Assembly (NCBI GenBank): GCA_029582155.1
Contig: CM055907.1
Coordinates: forward strand, 9,094,451 to 9,158,450
DNA length: 64,000 nucleotides
Reading direction: 5' to 3'
From: Panopea generosa
Taxonomy: Eukaryota; Mollusca; Bivalvia; Adapedonta; Hiatellidae
Part shown: positions 24,905 to 35,171 of the stretch, piece after piece
How the letters are laid out: the number at the start of each line of letters is the position of its first letter
Numbering within the stretch: the first letter of the stretch is position 1
Made by a program: the position numbers and the translations under genes
The notes under the pieces: model-generated
Seen by the model: the letters and a program-made list of their open reading frames with translations, nothing else
Told to the model about the DNA's origin: nothing
Database searches by the model: none

Positions 24905-25098
24905 GTGCAGTTGTGACGTCACGCAGGTGTCCAATATGGCGGTTTTCATGACAAAGTCGATATGCGAAAAATAACTGTTACAAAACGAGCTGATATATAT
25001 TTATGGACTCGAATTTATGCATATTGATACTATATATAGAAAGCTGAACTCATAGCTATTCATATTATCCTATTTTATACACAGGGTTGCGTTCCCCT
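24905..25098 (-). repeat. Right terminal inverted repeat with promoter-like core
   Basis: Inverted partner of 18,124-18,320. On the minus strand it reads AGGGGAACGCA at the tip, then CCGCCATATTGG, TGACGTCA (24914-24921) and CTGCACTTCC, followed about 95 bp later by the ATG of the P2X7-like ORF. Confidence 0.65.
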
Positions 25099-25102
25099 TT
25101 AA

Positions 25103-26430
25103 GTCCAAATGGATACAATGTTTGTAATTTGCGAATCCAATAAGTTTCCTTACACAAACGATCAAAGTTATTACTAACAGTGTCGAATGGCATCAATGAA
25201 AACACTTCTATTGAATGAGCATCGGCGTTAAAATGCATTGCGACATTAGATGCAAATGTTGGATCCGAGAAACTTCTTATATCAAAATGGTGACTATTCA
25301 TACGTTTTGATACATATTTATTCGTTTGTCACACATACTGTTCTTGACATTTTGTACATGTTATAAGATATATAACATTTTAATATTTGCAATCGGTATT
25401 ACAACGTATACCAAACTTATCACCAGTAACGTAAGTAGAGATACTTGACTCTTGTACTACATGTATATTGCAATAATGAGAGCATCTACGCCTATTACAG
25501 TTAACAGAACTAAATGTACGTGCGTTATGGCTTGTATATTTAGATTGTACCAAAATGGCTTTTATATTTTTTTGACGTCTGTACGCTACAATAGGTTTGT
25601 ATGCATGTAACTGTTTAACACTCTCATTGTATGACAATTTTAACAAGTCCAAATATCTATTAAGAAAACCATCTATATTAGGTAATGAAGTGTTATAACA
25701 TACAGCAAATGGTACCACATCGCTGTTTTGTTTTTCACTATGCTTAAGAGCGTCGGTTTGCGAAAGTGGTGTTACTTTATTTACTGCCGAGTCAACAACA
25801 GAAGTAGGGAAATAAGGGTCAATAAAATACTGGCGTAAAACAGGCAAACTATCTTCAAAGTTGCTATCATTAAATGTAATGCGTCTATAGCGTTTGGCCT
25901 GAAAGGTATACCATTTTTACATGACTTCGGATGCGATAACGTATAGTCCAAGTATTGGTATACATTTGTTTCTTTAATAAATACATCAGTAACAATATCT
26001 AAAGAGTTGCCTTTAGTTACTTTAACATCCAGAAATTATACCGACGTTATACGTAAATTTAATGGAAGGGTGGAAATCGTTGATTTTATCAATAAATATT
26101 TTTAAATTCTCTAATGAGCCATTCCACAACATAAATATATCATTTAAAAATCTGAACCACAATTCTGGTTTCAAAGGCGCAGACAGAAGAAAGTTCTGTT
26201 CAAATTTGCCCATAAACAAGCTGGCGTAGGCCGGTGCCATAGGACTTCCCATGGCTGTGCTAATTTTATGCATAAAATTAATATCAGTTTTGAAATGTCG
26301 TCTACAGATAAAGTATGAGTATTAATGTCTTTTGATAAAAAATACTTGCAAGCGTTGATACCGTCTTCATGTGGTTTATTTGTATATAGCGACGATACAT
26401 CAATTATTAACGCATATTTAACAACAATCT
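25103..26430 (-). pseudogene. Penelope-like retroelement: reverse transcriptase and GIY-YIG endonuclease (5' truncated, broken)
   Basis: Minus strand, 5' to 3': IDVSSLYTNKPHEDGINACK (RT motif A region, near 26,400-26,340); KISTAMGSPMAPAYASLFM and RFLNDIFMLW (26,273-26,022), where the usual DD is ND; a YLDYTLSHPKSCKNGIPF segment; after a frameshift AKRYRRITF; then VAYRRQKNIKAILV, a Cys-rich linker, NVIYLITCTKCQEQYV (GIY-YIG domain) and RLCKETYWIRKLQTLYPFGL. TAA and TGA stops interrupt the nuclease (near 25,378 and 25,332). RT followed by GIY-YIG is the Penelope-like architecture. The C-terminus is cut by the TTAA insertion at 25,102, and 5' truncation is near 26,430. Confidence 0.85.
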
Positions 26431-27120
26431 CCTGTTGTGAAGTTTACATATCTGTGTGTTGATTTAAAGTTTTAAAATCAAACTAAAGCTTAATATGACA
26501 AAAAAGTATTATTTCTTTAAGGAATACGTTTAAAGTATAGAACATGTCTAGCTTAAAATAGCATTTGGGGAAATATTTCTGTACACAGGAATAGGTTTTA
26601 ACCATAAGCAGATAAATATATTACATACGATTCGCGTGCTATTTAACACATACATGTTAGTATCATTGTTATTATGTTATCCGTTTGCTCATGGTCATTA
26701 TTGACTAATGCATAAACGTATATGAAACTTTGTACGGTTAATTGGGGACGCCAAGCATCCAACTGAAATTACCTGTATTGCATATATATTCAATATATAT
26801 TTATTTATATATTATTTGTCCACCCTGTCCAGATGTGTTGCATGTAATTCCATAGTATATAAGTCATGGTCGACACCAAATTTATTGGTTTGGCAGAGGC
26901 CTTGATATTGTATCTATGGTTTGCATTGTAGCTAGGCGCACTCGCCGTAGTCTGGTCTGTACATTTATGTTTTGGTTATTCACAAATAATTATACATTGA
27001 ACCCCATTGATAGCGTATAAAAATATCGGAATTACAGACATCCCTGTATGACGCTCTTTTTAACTGAAACATGTCTAAAATATGACAATTATTAAACAAA
27101 CAGATTATTGTATTTTTATC
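26431..27120. other. AT-rich spacer between Penelope-like and Ngaro-like elements
   Basis: No coding sequence, RNA gene or repeat family recognised in about 690 bp. Confidence 0.5.
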
Positions 27121-27281
27121 AAATAATACAGATTATTTATTTCGGCAGATCATTTTCGTGTATTTGTTTACATTCATTTGGTTAGTCTCGGATGTTGTCG
27201 TTAAGTAAACTCATGCGGATTGCTTCGGCCTTTCTGCAGCTGCAACATCCGGCATAGAATCGATTTAGCAAACCTTGATTA
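27121..27281 (+). repeat. Left direct repeat (A1) of the Ngaro-like element
   Basis: Matches 31,857-32,041 almost exactly over GGCAGATCATTTTCGTG through GCATAGAATCGATTTAGCAA. The only notable difference is an extra 20-odd bp of AT-rich sequence in the right copy after AATAATACAGATTATTT. Confidence 0.93.
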
Positions 27282-27327
27282 TTTTTGATAATATCGGTTG
27301 AATCTGTGCTAATCTGTAAAACTAAGC

Positions 27328-28098
27328 ATGTACGGCAGAGGCAAGGGCCGTAGTAAGCGCCGAAGGGTACAGTCAAGTGCGGCTAGCACGCACGTTGACG
27401 GTGTCAACAAAAAAGACCAGGCAGTGCCGTCGGTATCAACAGATGACCCGGGTAAGTCTGGCGATGTGATTGATTTTGCTCAAATTTTGAAAGCTTTTGG
27501 TGTCGGTGACACCCCATCGGATGAAACGGCACTTTTGGGGTGTGGTGGCAATACTTTTGTCGCTCCGGCAGACAAATCTACCGGAATGGCAAACCTCGCC
27601 GTGTTCAATTCAGTGCGTTGCGCACAGGATGATATTTTTGCACACGTCCCTTTACAACTGCGCCAGAAGATACGCAAAGGGGAGTATGTTAATCTCGCGT
27701 TAATGTCAAAGGGTGCTTTAGAGCTGAGCAATTTGTACTCTGGAGGTGTATTGCGTGTGGCAGCCGACGGATCAATAGAATCTAGGCCAAGGGAATGTAA
27801 GGACAAAATTACGTCTATTGAACAGTGGACAGATTGTTTTGTCATATTTATGTCAATTGTTGTACAAGAACATGCCGACAGAGCCAGTGAACTGCTTCAT
27901 TATATGTTTAATATCCGGGAGTGTGCAACTAGGCAGGGTGGTCTCGCATGGCTCCATTATGATGAGCAATTCAGAATTAGACAGGCCACTGCCCCTTCTT
28001 CATGGGCAGCCATAAATAACGATCTGTGGTGGCGCTGTATGTTAATTAGGGACAATGTGGAGCAGCCGCAGCACATGCCGAGGATGCAAAATATTTGA
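27328..28098 (+). CDS. Ngaro-like ORF1 (putative Gag-like protein)
   Basis: A 256-codon ORF starting MYGRGKGRSKRRRVQ, 47 bp after the left repeat. The basic N-terminus suits nucleic-acid binding. It is followed by an acidic linker and a folded-looking region (FAHVPLQLRQKIRKGEYVN, then EQWTDCFVIFMSIVVQEH) of the type seen before RT in Ngaro elements. It lacks the Cys/His zinc-finger tail usual in this group: near 28,060 the reading frame slips, and another frame shows a CRGC fragment. The start is the first ATG and fits the family. It is probably truncated at the C-terminus by the slip. Confidence 0.7.
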   Translation: MYGRGKGRSKRRRVQSSAASTHVDGVNKKDQAVPSVSTDDPGKSGDVIDFAQILKAFGVGDTPSDETALLGCGGNTFVAPADKSTGMANLAVFNSVRCAQDDIFAHVPLQLRQKIRKGEYVNLALMSKGALELSNLYSGGVLRVAADGSIESRPRECKDKITSIEQWTDCFVIFMSIVVQEHADRASELLHYMFNIRECATRQGGLAWLHYDEQFRIRQATAPSSWAAINNDLWWRCMLIRDNVEQPQHMPRMQNI

Positions 28099-29631
28099 TA
28101 GATGGTTTTACGCATGTTTTTTCTATAAATTATACTGGTCCTAGAGCTGCATTAGAATAAAAAAAACCTTAAATCTGTCTTAGAGTCACCTGCGGTGGTG
28201 CTACGAAAGATTGAGAAAGAACTTATGACAGGTAGAGTTGCTGGCCCTTTTTTAGAGCGTCCACTACCAAATTTGCATGTATCTCCAATTGGCTAAGTCC
28301 CTAAAAAGACACCTGGAGAACATAGGTTGATCCATCATTTGTCCTATCCTACAGGTAATTCAGTAAATGATTTTATTGATCCAGCATTGTGCTCGGTCCA
28401 ATATACACTTTTTGATGAAGCAGTTTTCATGATACAAGATTTGGGCAAAAATTGCAAGATGTTTAAGATAGATATTCGCAGTGCATTTCGCTTGCTACCT
28501 GTAAGTGTATCAGATTTTGAACTGCTTGGTTTCAAGTTTAATGATCATTACTACATTGACAAATGCCTGCCCTTTGGTTGTTCAATTAGTTGTAGCACTT
28601 TCGAAAAGTTCGCCACGTTCCTGAATTTCTGTGTAAAATATGAAATACCTTCGGGAAATGTGATTCATTATCTAGATGATTTTCTTGGTGGTGACACTTC
28701 AACAACATTGTGCACTAACATCATGTGTATATTTAAATATATTCTGAGGGAGCTGAATGTTCCTATTGCCGAGGAGAAAACAGAGGGTCCGACCGAGGTG
28801 TTAGTGTTTTTAGGCTTGGAGTTGGACTCAAACAATATGATGGTGCGAATCCCTCGCGAAAAGAACGACGAGGTGATAAGGAAGATTTCAGAGGTTTTAG
28901 CTAAGGAAAAAACATGTCTACAAGCTATGCAATCACTGATCGGTTCTCTGAATTTCTGTTGCAGAGCTTTGGTTGCGGGTAGCCAATTCTGTAGAAGGTT
29001 AATAAACTCTATTTGTGGCCTTACTAAGCGTCACCATCATATACGAGTGAACAAGGGCATCAAGCTTGACTTGGCTATGTGGTTGGAATTCTTTCAGAAA
29101 TACAATGGGATTGCAATTTTTCACGATAGGTTTTGGGTGGCAAACGATGATGTTCAACTGTTTACTGGTAGTGCAGGGGGGCCTGACCTTGGTTTTGGGA
29201 TTTACTTTCAGGGACAATGGGCATGTGCGCCATGGCCACTCGGCTGGCATGAACAGGGTCTCACTCGGGACATTACCATGCTAGAATTATTCCCCATTGT
29301 GGTTGCGTTACACATATGGGGGCACCGACTTGTTAATAAAAAGATAATATTTAACTGTGATAATATTGCAGTGGTTCACATTATCAATTCCATGACATCA
29401 AAATCGGAGCAGGTTATGCGATTAGTCCGCTTATTGACAATGAAATGTTTGCAAATAAATGTAGTATTGCGGGAAGTGCATTTGGAGGGGGCGAAAAGTC
29501 TAATTTGCGATGCTTTATCTCGCTTACAGTTAACAAAATTCAGACAGCTGGCGCCATACGCAAATCCAACCCCGTGTGCCATCCCGGCCCATCTGTGGAG
29601 TGTCTTCGAACCAGGGCACAGCAGCTATTGA
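28083..29631 (+). pseudogene. Ngaro-like reverse transcriptase-RNase H
   Basis: The first part (28,083-28,326) is broken: a shift in an A8 run near 28,160, then GRVAGPFLERPLPNLHVSPI and an in-frame TAA near 28,295. From 28,327 a 434-codon ORF is intact: RLIHHLSYPTGNSVNDFI, the motif A Asp in FKIDIRSAFRLLP, the catalytic IHYLDDFLGG, then the RNase H signatures FTGSAGG, MLELFPIVVALHIWG, IIFNCDNIAVVH and LICDALSRL. The first RNase H Asp is Gly (TGS rather than TDA/TDS), likely loss of activity. It overlaps the recombinase frame by about 190 nt, as DIRS-type elements often do. Confidence 0.9.
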
Positions 29632-30499
29632 ATGCAGGCATTGCTGCTAATACATCCCTTACTTACAGAACCGCTCTCTGTACATTCGAACAATTTCGTC
29701 AATTATACGCAATCTCACCAAATTGGCCCGCAAAGTCGGAGGAAATTGTTATGTTTATCTCATATTGTTTTGAAATTGGCTTGGCTCCTCAATCCATAGC
29801 AACATATATAGCGGGCATAAGTTATTATCATAAGCTTAATAACTGGATTGATCTCGGAGAGGTTTTCATTATAAAGAAATTGATGGAAGGTTGCCGCCGC
29901 TCACGCAGAACTAAGGACAAGAGTGCACCCATTTCGGCTAAAATGCTAGCTGATATTTGTTCTTCATTATCCTCAGTATGTCATAGCCTATATGAGACTG
30001 AGCTATTTAAAGCTGCTTTTTTTATTGGCCTATTTTGGTTTATTCAGAGTCAATGAACTAGTAGCATCATCACCAATGTTTCCGTTGCAGACCTTATTGT
30101 TTGGCAACATTAGCTTTTCTAAGGATCTCAAGAGCATTATACTATCACTAAGAGCATTCAAAACAAATCAAAGGGGCCCGCCGACTATTCTTAAAATCCC
30201 CCGTGACAAAGACCCTCTAATCTGTCCAGTCAGGGCTTTGATAGATTTTTGCTCAGTTAGGCCACACTTCAGGGGGCCATTGTTTTGCCATTTGGACAAA
30301 CGCCCTGTCACAAGAACGCAATTCACTGGCGTATTGTCAAAATGCATAAAGTTTGTAAACCCAAAAAAGGGCTTTTTTCGTTCTCATAGCTTTAGAATTG
30401 GTCGGGCGACAGAGCTGGCATCTAAGGGGGTCAAGTGAAGTTATCACGATGTTGGGCCGTTGGCGTTCTAATGCCTATGCACGCTACACACGCAACTAG
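29560..30499 (+). pseudogene. Ngaro-like tyrosine recombinase (two frameshifts)
   Basis: N-terminal SAM-like part: SLTYRTALCTFEQF, then LAPQSIATYIAGISYYHKL. Catalytic domain: GLFRVNEL (first Arg), HSFRIGRATELASKG (His-x-x-Arg) and, after a second shift, EVITMLGRWRSNAYARYTRN with the nucleophilic Tyr just before the TAG near 30,497. All of Arg, His-x-x-Arg and Tyr can be seen. The frame breaks at a T4 run near 30,033 and a G5 run near 30,430; each is explained by one extra base. The enzyme would join the circular DNA copy into the genome without target duplication. Confidence 0.87.
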
Positions 30500-30531
30500 T
30501 TAGGAACGCAAACCAAACACAAATACAGAAT

Positions 30532-31088
30532 ATGGACGAATATAACTTTGGTTCAATTCTCACTGCAGGTGTATGGATATTGGGTGACTCAATTGTGTTT
30601 TGGGCCGGCCGAAGAGCAATTGATTCAGGAAGGCCAAATTTGCGAATCCCGTTCGATCAACACATTGGCTGGTATGGTATAAGGGGAATGTCATGGGGTG
30701 ATTTTAATCACAGCTTACAGTTGAGGGTGCTATTTCAAACGCCTCCTTCTGTCGTAGTCATAAATTTGGGTGGTAAATGGGTGTTAATTATTTAACTGCA
30801 GCATTCCCTAATACTTACCTCATATGGTTTGATATAACCCAGAGGGTACACTGGGGCATTGACGACAGTTTGAATGTCCTAGCTGAGCAGAAAAGGAGAA
30901 GAATAAATCGTTTTGGAAGGCAACAAGTGATGCGTGCAGCTGGAGTCAGAGGTGATTCCCTAGTTGCGGACATAGATTTTTGTACCCCTGGTTTCTTCAG
31001 GCCTGATGGTGTCCACCTTTCTGAAGTTGGTCTTGAAATGTTAATGGACGCATTAAGAGATGCAGTAATTTCTAAACTTGGTCTTTAA
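30532..31088 (+). pseudogene. SGNH hydrolase-like ORF of the Ngaro-like element
   Basis: Block I is WILGDSIVFWAGRRA (catalytic Ser in GDS), a Gly-rich WYGIRGMSWGDF follows, block III is VVVINLGGK (the usual Asn-Asp is lost exactly where the frame breaks, near 30,776), and block V is DGVHLSEVG (Asp-x-x-His). The second half reads in a new frame from 30,777. SGNH/GDSL esterase-like ORFs at this position are a known Ngaro feature; their role is unclear. Confidence 0.82.
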
Positions 31089-31437
31089 ATTTTTGGCGGA
31101 TAAATTTTCTATTTTTATGGCAAATTTATAGTGGCGGAAAAATTCTAACAGCCGGGGGGTCGATCGTGTGTGCGCCTTTACAATCTCGTCACAACTATGG
31201 TCCTAAGAAGGAAATCATTGGGTGACTAAAAGATTGTATCATTCATTTTTAACAACTAATATTCGGGTGGTTGCTCCCTCTGACAGAGTGGCAGTTTCGA
31301 CTGCATCGCCTTTGCAGGTGGGAGTTGATCACTCGAACAAAATTAAACAGTTTTTTGTTTGAGTACTGAGTTTTGCTCAATCACAAAAGCAGGCAGCTCT
31401 CAGGTTTGCTCACATCTTTGGCTGTGATAAGTTGCTA

Positions 31438-31590
31438 ATTACTAACACTTGCGTATTGCCGATTCTTGCTAATATTTTGCCTATTGCTGATATTTTGCCC
31501 ATTGCTGAATTTTTGCTGATCGCTTATATCTTGCCAACTGCTGACATTTTGCTGATTGCTGATATTTTGCCAATTGCTGACAAATAAATA
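31438..31590 (+). repeat. ~18-20-bp tandem repeat in the Ngaro-like 3' region
   Basis: Repeats of TTGCTGATATTTTGCCNA with variants, about eight units. It produces a spurious Gln/Asn-rich minus-strand ORF. Confidence 0.85.
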
Positions 31591-31856
31591 AAGATTTGCT
31601 ATGGTCAGCCATATTTTAATGGGCGTGCACATAGGTCACCTTTCGGCTCTTTTTGAGAAAGTTTTATTGTCTCAGCTCGGTGCCATAGATATATATTATT
31701 TGTGGAGGAACCTGACGAGACAGATTAAAGTTGCGGCCATAATATTATTCCATTTTTAACAATGCTCAGATTTATATTGTGTACTTTGCTTTGATTAATT
31801 AAAGTTAATCGAATGTTAATCTTGTTTGTGTTTGTGCATATATAATTCTAGTCCTA

Positions 31857-32041
31857 AAATAATACAGATTATTTTTCGAATAAAAATAATCACATTTATT
31901 TTGGCAGATCATTTTCGTGTATTTGTTTACATTCATTTGGTTAGTCTCGGATGTTGTCGTTAAGTAAACTCATGCGGATTGCTTCGGCCTTTCTGCAGCT
32001 GCAACATCCGGCATAGAATCGATTTAGCAAACCTTGATTAT
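31857..32041 (+). repeat. Right direct repeat (A2) of the Ngaro-like element
   Basis: Counterpart of 27,121-27,281. Similarity stops at ACCTTGATTA in both. Confidence 0.93.
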
Positions 32042-33239
32042 ATTTGCCCGCCCACCACACCCCATATTATTGGTCACTACATGTATTTGATATTGCAAGT
32101 TGGGTCAACGTTCTTGATCATATACTTATCCTTATTTGAGTGTTTATTTATTTCAAGATTATTCATTAATAATTTATTCAATCAATTTCCGAAATTAAAA
32201 TGTTGTACAAAAAAAAAATGCAATAATGATCAGTACTATATATCAAATTCATTTTTTTCAAATTCAGATAAAACAATATTGAAGACATTTCATTCTCTTT
32301 CATATAATCAAGTACTTATTGTCAATTTTCCAGAAATGTTTCATCTTTTTTAGAGTTTTGTAATACTGTTAGTATGCTTTATTGTTCAAGTTCAATAAGT
32401 GTTCTTTTTTGGTAAAATGGGTTATTCAGAAAATTTATTAAATACTTCTTAATATCTTATAAAAGTCGGTTGTCATACAATCTGAAGCGGGGCGTTTTGT
32501 ATTTCATTCCGCTAAGGATAATCTACATTACTTTTTTTAACCATTTTGGTTTGTAAAATTCAATTTATTCAATTCATCGGCAAAAAAATTTTAATTTGAA
32601 TGTTGACAGTTTTTGCCAAGTTGTTATGAAATGTCGTTGTTCCTTTAGAATTATATCTTTTCATTCTTGCAGAACAACTGCAGTTCTTCCCAGATGTATT
32701 TAAAAATCATTTCATCAATAAACCCGGATGCCGTAAATAACATATTATGTATCATTGTTGCGAACCATTGATGTACAAAAACCTAGTACGTCTACTATAT
32801 ACTATTTTAAAATTTAAAAGTAATGCATAATGCAATCTATACTGTTACTTTAGGACTGCGGGGGAAGCTGCACAACCAATCAGATGTGTAACACCGATAG
32901 AAACATATGCTCAATGCAAGGTAGTCAATTTTCAATAATTAAGTAATATTATCAGTAATTCGTGTTGTTAAGCTTGGTAATTAAATAAACAGAAACCTAC
33001 TTACTTATGAAAGAAATATACCGGTCAACAAAAATTCCGCCTCTGTGCTTCTAGCCTTATAAGCAATAATACTATTTGACTTGGTGACAGTAATATAACG
33101 ATGTTTGTAACTGGACTTTAAACTGATTCTAAAGACCACAATTTGACCATAACAAGAATTGCCATCAACAAATAAATAAAGGGTTATAACATCTTAAAGA
33201 TATAAGTAACAAACTAGTAAGTCTGCCCCAAAATCTGTT

Positions 33240-33870
33240 AAAAGGTTGAGAGGAAATTGCTGACAAAGTTTAAACACTTAAATGGCCGTAACTCTGCATA
33301 AAGAATGTGTGGAAACTATGCACAACTAGCCTTTATACTGGCACTCCCTTGCATGACTGGCCAATTTCGGTTGAAAAATTAAGGTGGAGTATTGCTGACA
33401 ATATTTACTCTTACAGTACAAGTATATCAGCAAGAAATGTCAACGATGAACCGAAGCGTGACGGAAATATGCGCAACAAGACTTTAATAATGAAAACCCC
33501 TGGTCTGTTTTGTCATAATCGATTGAAAAATGAAAGAGGAATAACACATCATCAAAAAGACTCCTTCAAATGTGTATGGATTAAAATAGACGACGTTTTC
33601 ATTCTAATACTGGCAAGTTTGATTAAAGTCGGTTCATAAGTTTAGAAGTAGAAGAGCTGACAAGGACTCAAGCGAAAGTCGATAGACCATAACACAATGA
33701 CAATATGGACAATAAGACTGCATACTGGTATTCCTTAGTAAGTTTGGTGAGAATTGGTTGCGAAGCTTAGACGGAGTGAGTTGATAATAAAGGATGACCT
33801 GCGTACGTACGTATGCGGACTGACGGACCGACAATGGCCACTGTATATACTCCTACTCAATAAATCGATG
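33240..33870 (+). repeat. Dispersed repeat in intron 1 of the Cys-rich gene
   Basis: Starts with ATGGCCGTAACTCTGCATAAAG and ends ACTGACGGACCGACAATGGCCACTGTATAT. Both ends match phrases I recognise as a common interspersed repeat of bivalve genomes. Single copy here; boundaries are approximate. Confidence 0.4.
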
Positions 33871-33900
33871 GGTATAATAAAAATAATGTAATTACTATTT

Positions 33901-33942
33901 GTTGTTGTTGTTGTTGTTGTTGTTTTTGTTGTTGTTGTTGTT
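33901..33942 (+). repeat. (GTT)n microsatellite
   Basis: About 13 GTT units with one T insertion, shortly before the sushi-like exon. Confidence 0.9.
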
Positions 33943-35027
33943 TCTATTAATATTTGTATTCATGTTACAGAATGTAAGCCCCTAGATGCGCAAGAAGGTG
34001 TAACACTATTTGGTAATATGAAGACCGTGGGGTCTCCGCTAAAGATTCTTTGCGGCCAAGGAAATAGTAGTGCTTGGCTATTTGTAAACTGTACAACAAC
34101 AGGAAACTGGAATCCTATACCGGACCAATTTTCTAGTTAGTAAATCTTTACTTGCAGAAACATTTTATGAGTTGTTGAGTGATATTGAAAAAAAAACAGG
34201 AACTGCATTGTAGGTAGGTGTTGATTTTGGCTTGATTAGGTATATATTTGTTGGCGGGTTATAAATCTGTTAATATGTACGTACGTCGGATGGTCTGTTA
34301 GTTTGTCACTTTGTCAGGCAGTTAGTAAGTCTATGTGCTTTTTATGTAATATTAAAAAAGGAGTTTGTGCCCAAATATTTTACGTCAAGGACAGTTCATT
34401 TACTTTTTTATACATATCATAACAAGATAAATCTAATAAGAAAACATATGTTTTATTATTTTCCTTTTTTAGAATGGTCACTTGCCTTCAAAGATGTAAG
34501 TGACGATGGTATTGAACCCGCCCTCGCCTGGATGGGCGGTGAAGGATTGCCCACTGACAACCCGTGCAGCGGCGAACTTACCGTTGATAAATGTATAAAA
34601 CATTATCGGAACAACCATATTGCTAGTGTCTGGTCTTCAAGTTGTATAAAAAAGGTATTTATTTTCTTCATTTTTCAACTTTTCTGTCATACGTCGAGGA
34701 TTCAAACCTCGTCTATTTTCGATTGAGTTTGTTGCATTCTTTTTTTATGGGATGCATTTATATACTCTAAATAAGAAAACCGAACCAAACTTTATCAGGG
34801 CAGTGTTTTCGTATATGATACGATATATGATTTTCAATAGCTTTATATGTTGTAATTAAAAAATGGATAGTAGATTTAAACTGGGTTGAAGAGTCAAATA
34901 ACACTTTAGAAATAGAAATATCTCCCGGAATAATTTCCACGTATCGCTAAACTGATGCTACATAGTATAGGTGACTTAAATTATATAATAAAACGTTTTA
35001 AAAGCGACTGTGAGTTAGATATTCCGC

Positions 35028-35171
35028 CATGTTTATGTGTGATGTCCTCACCATGTTTATGTGTGATGTCCCAGCCATGTTTATGTGTGATGTCCTCGCC
35101 ATGTTTATGTGTGATGTCCCCGCCATGTTTATGTGTGATGTCCTCGCCATGTTTATGTGTGATGTCCTTAA
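35028..35171 (+). repeat. 24-bp minisatellite, six units
   Basis: Units of CCATGTTTATGTGTGATGTC plus CTCG or CCCG, in intron 3 of the Cys-rich gene. As 24 is a multiple of 3, three frames stay open across it on both strands; those ORFs are artefacts. Confidence 0.95.

Larger units (their letters stand above)
18120..25102 (+). mobile_element. Kolobok-type DNA transposon (TTAA target duplication) nested in a Penelope-like element
   Basis: Bounded by TTAA at 18120-18123 and 25099-25102. Terminal inverted repeat tips agree: AGGGTACCGCA on the left and AGGGGAACGCA on the right. Similarity extends about 190 bp inward, with a CGCCATNTT block and a TGACGTCA at matched distances from each end. Inside are a THAP-domain exon, a transposase with the GDGRCDSP motif, and a converging P2X7-like ORF. 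TTAA target sites plus a THAP domain and this transposase type are known for the Kolobok superfamily. Later insertions are SINEs at 19.8, 23.1 and 24.2 kb. All its ORFs are broken, so it is not autonomous. Confidence 0.8.
27121..32041 (+). mobile_element. Ngaro-like tyrosine-recombinase retrotransposon (DIRS order)
   Basis: About 4.9 kb between direct repeats (27,121-27,281 and 31,857-32,041), with ORFs in the order: ORF1, RT-RNase H, tyrosine recombinase, SGNH hydrolase. No integrase or protease. Direct rather than inverted repeats, plus an SGNH hydrolase-like last ORF, match the Ngaro group. Each coding module carries one or two frameshifts or stops, mostly single-base changes in homopolymers, but motifs are well preserved, so the insertion is fairly young. 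The exact outer ends of the split repeats (B repeats) were not resolved. Confidence 0.85.

Noticed and set aside
33307..33639. 110-codon ORF in intron 1 of the Cys-rich gene
   Set aside because: Falls in a dispersed repeat; no domain signature.
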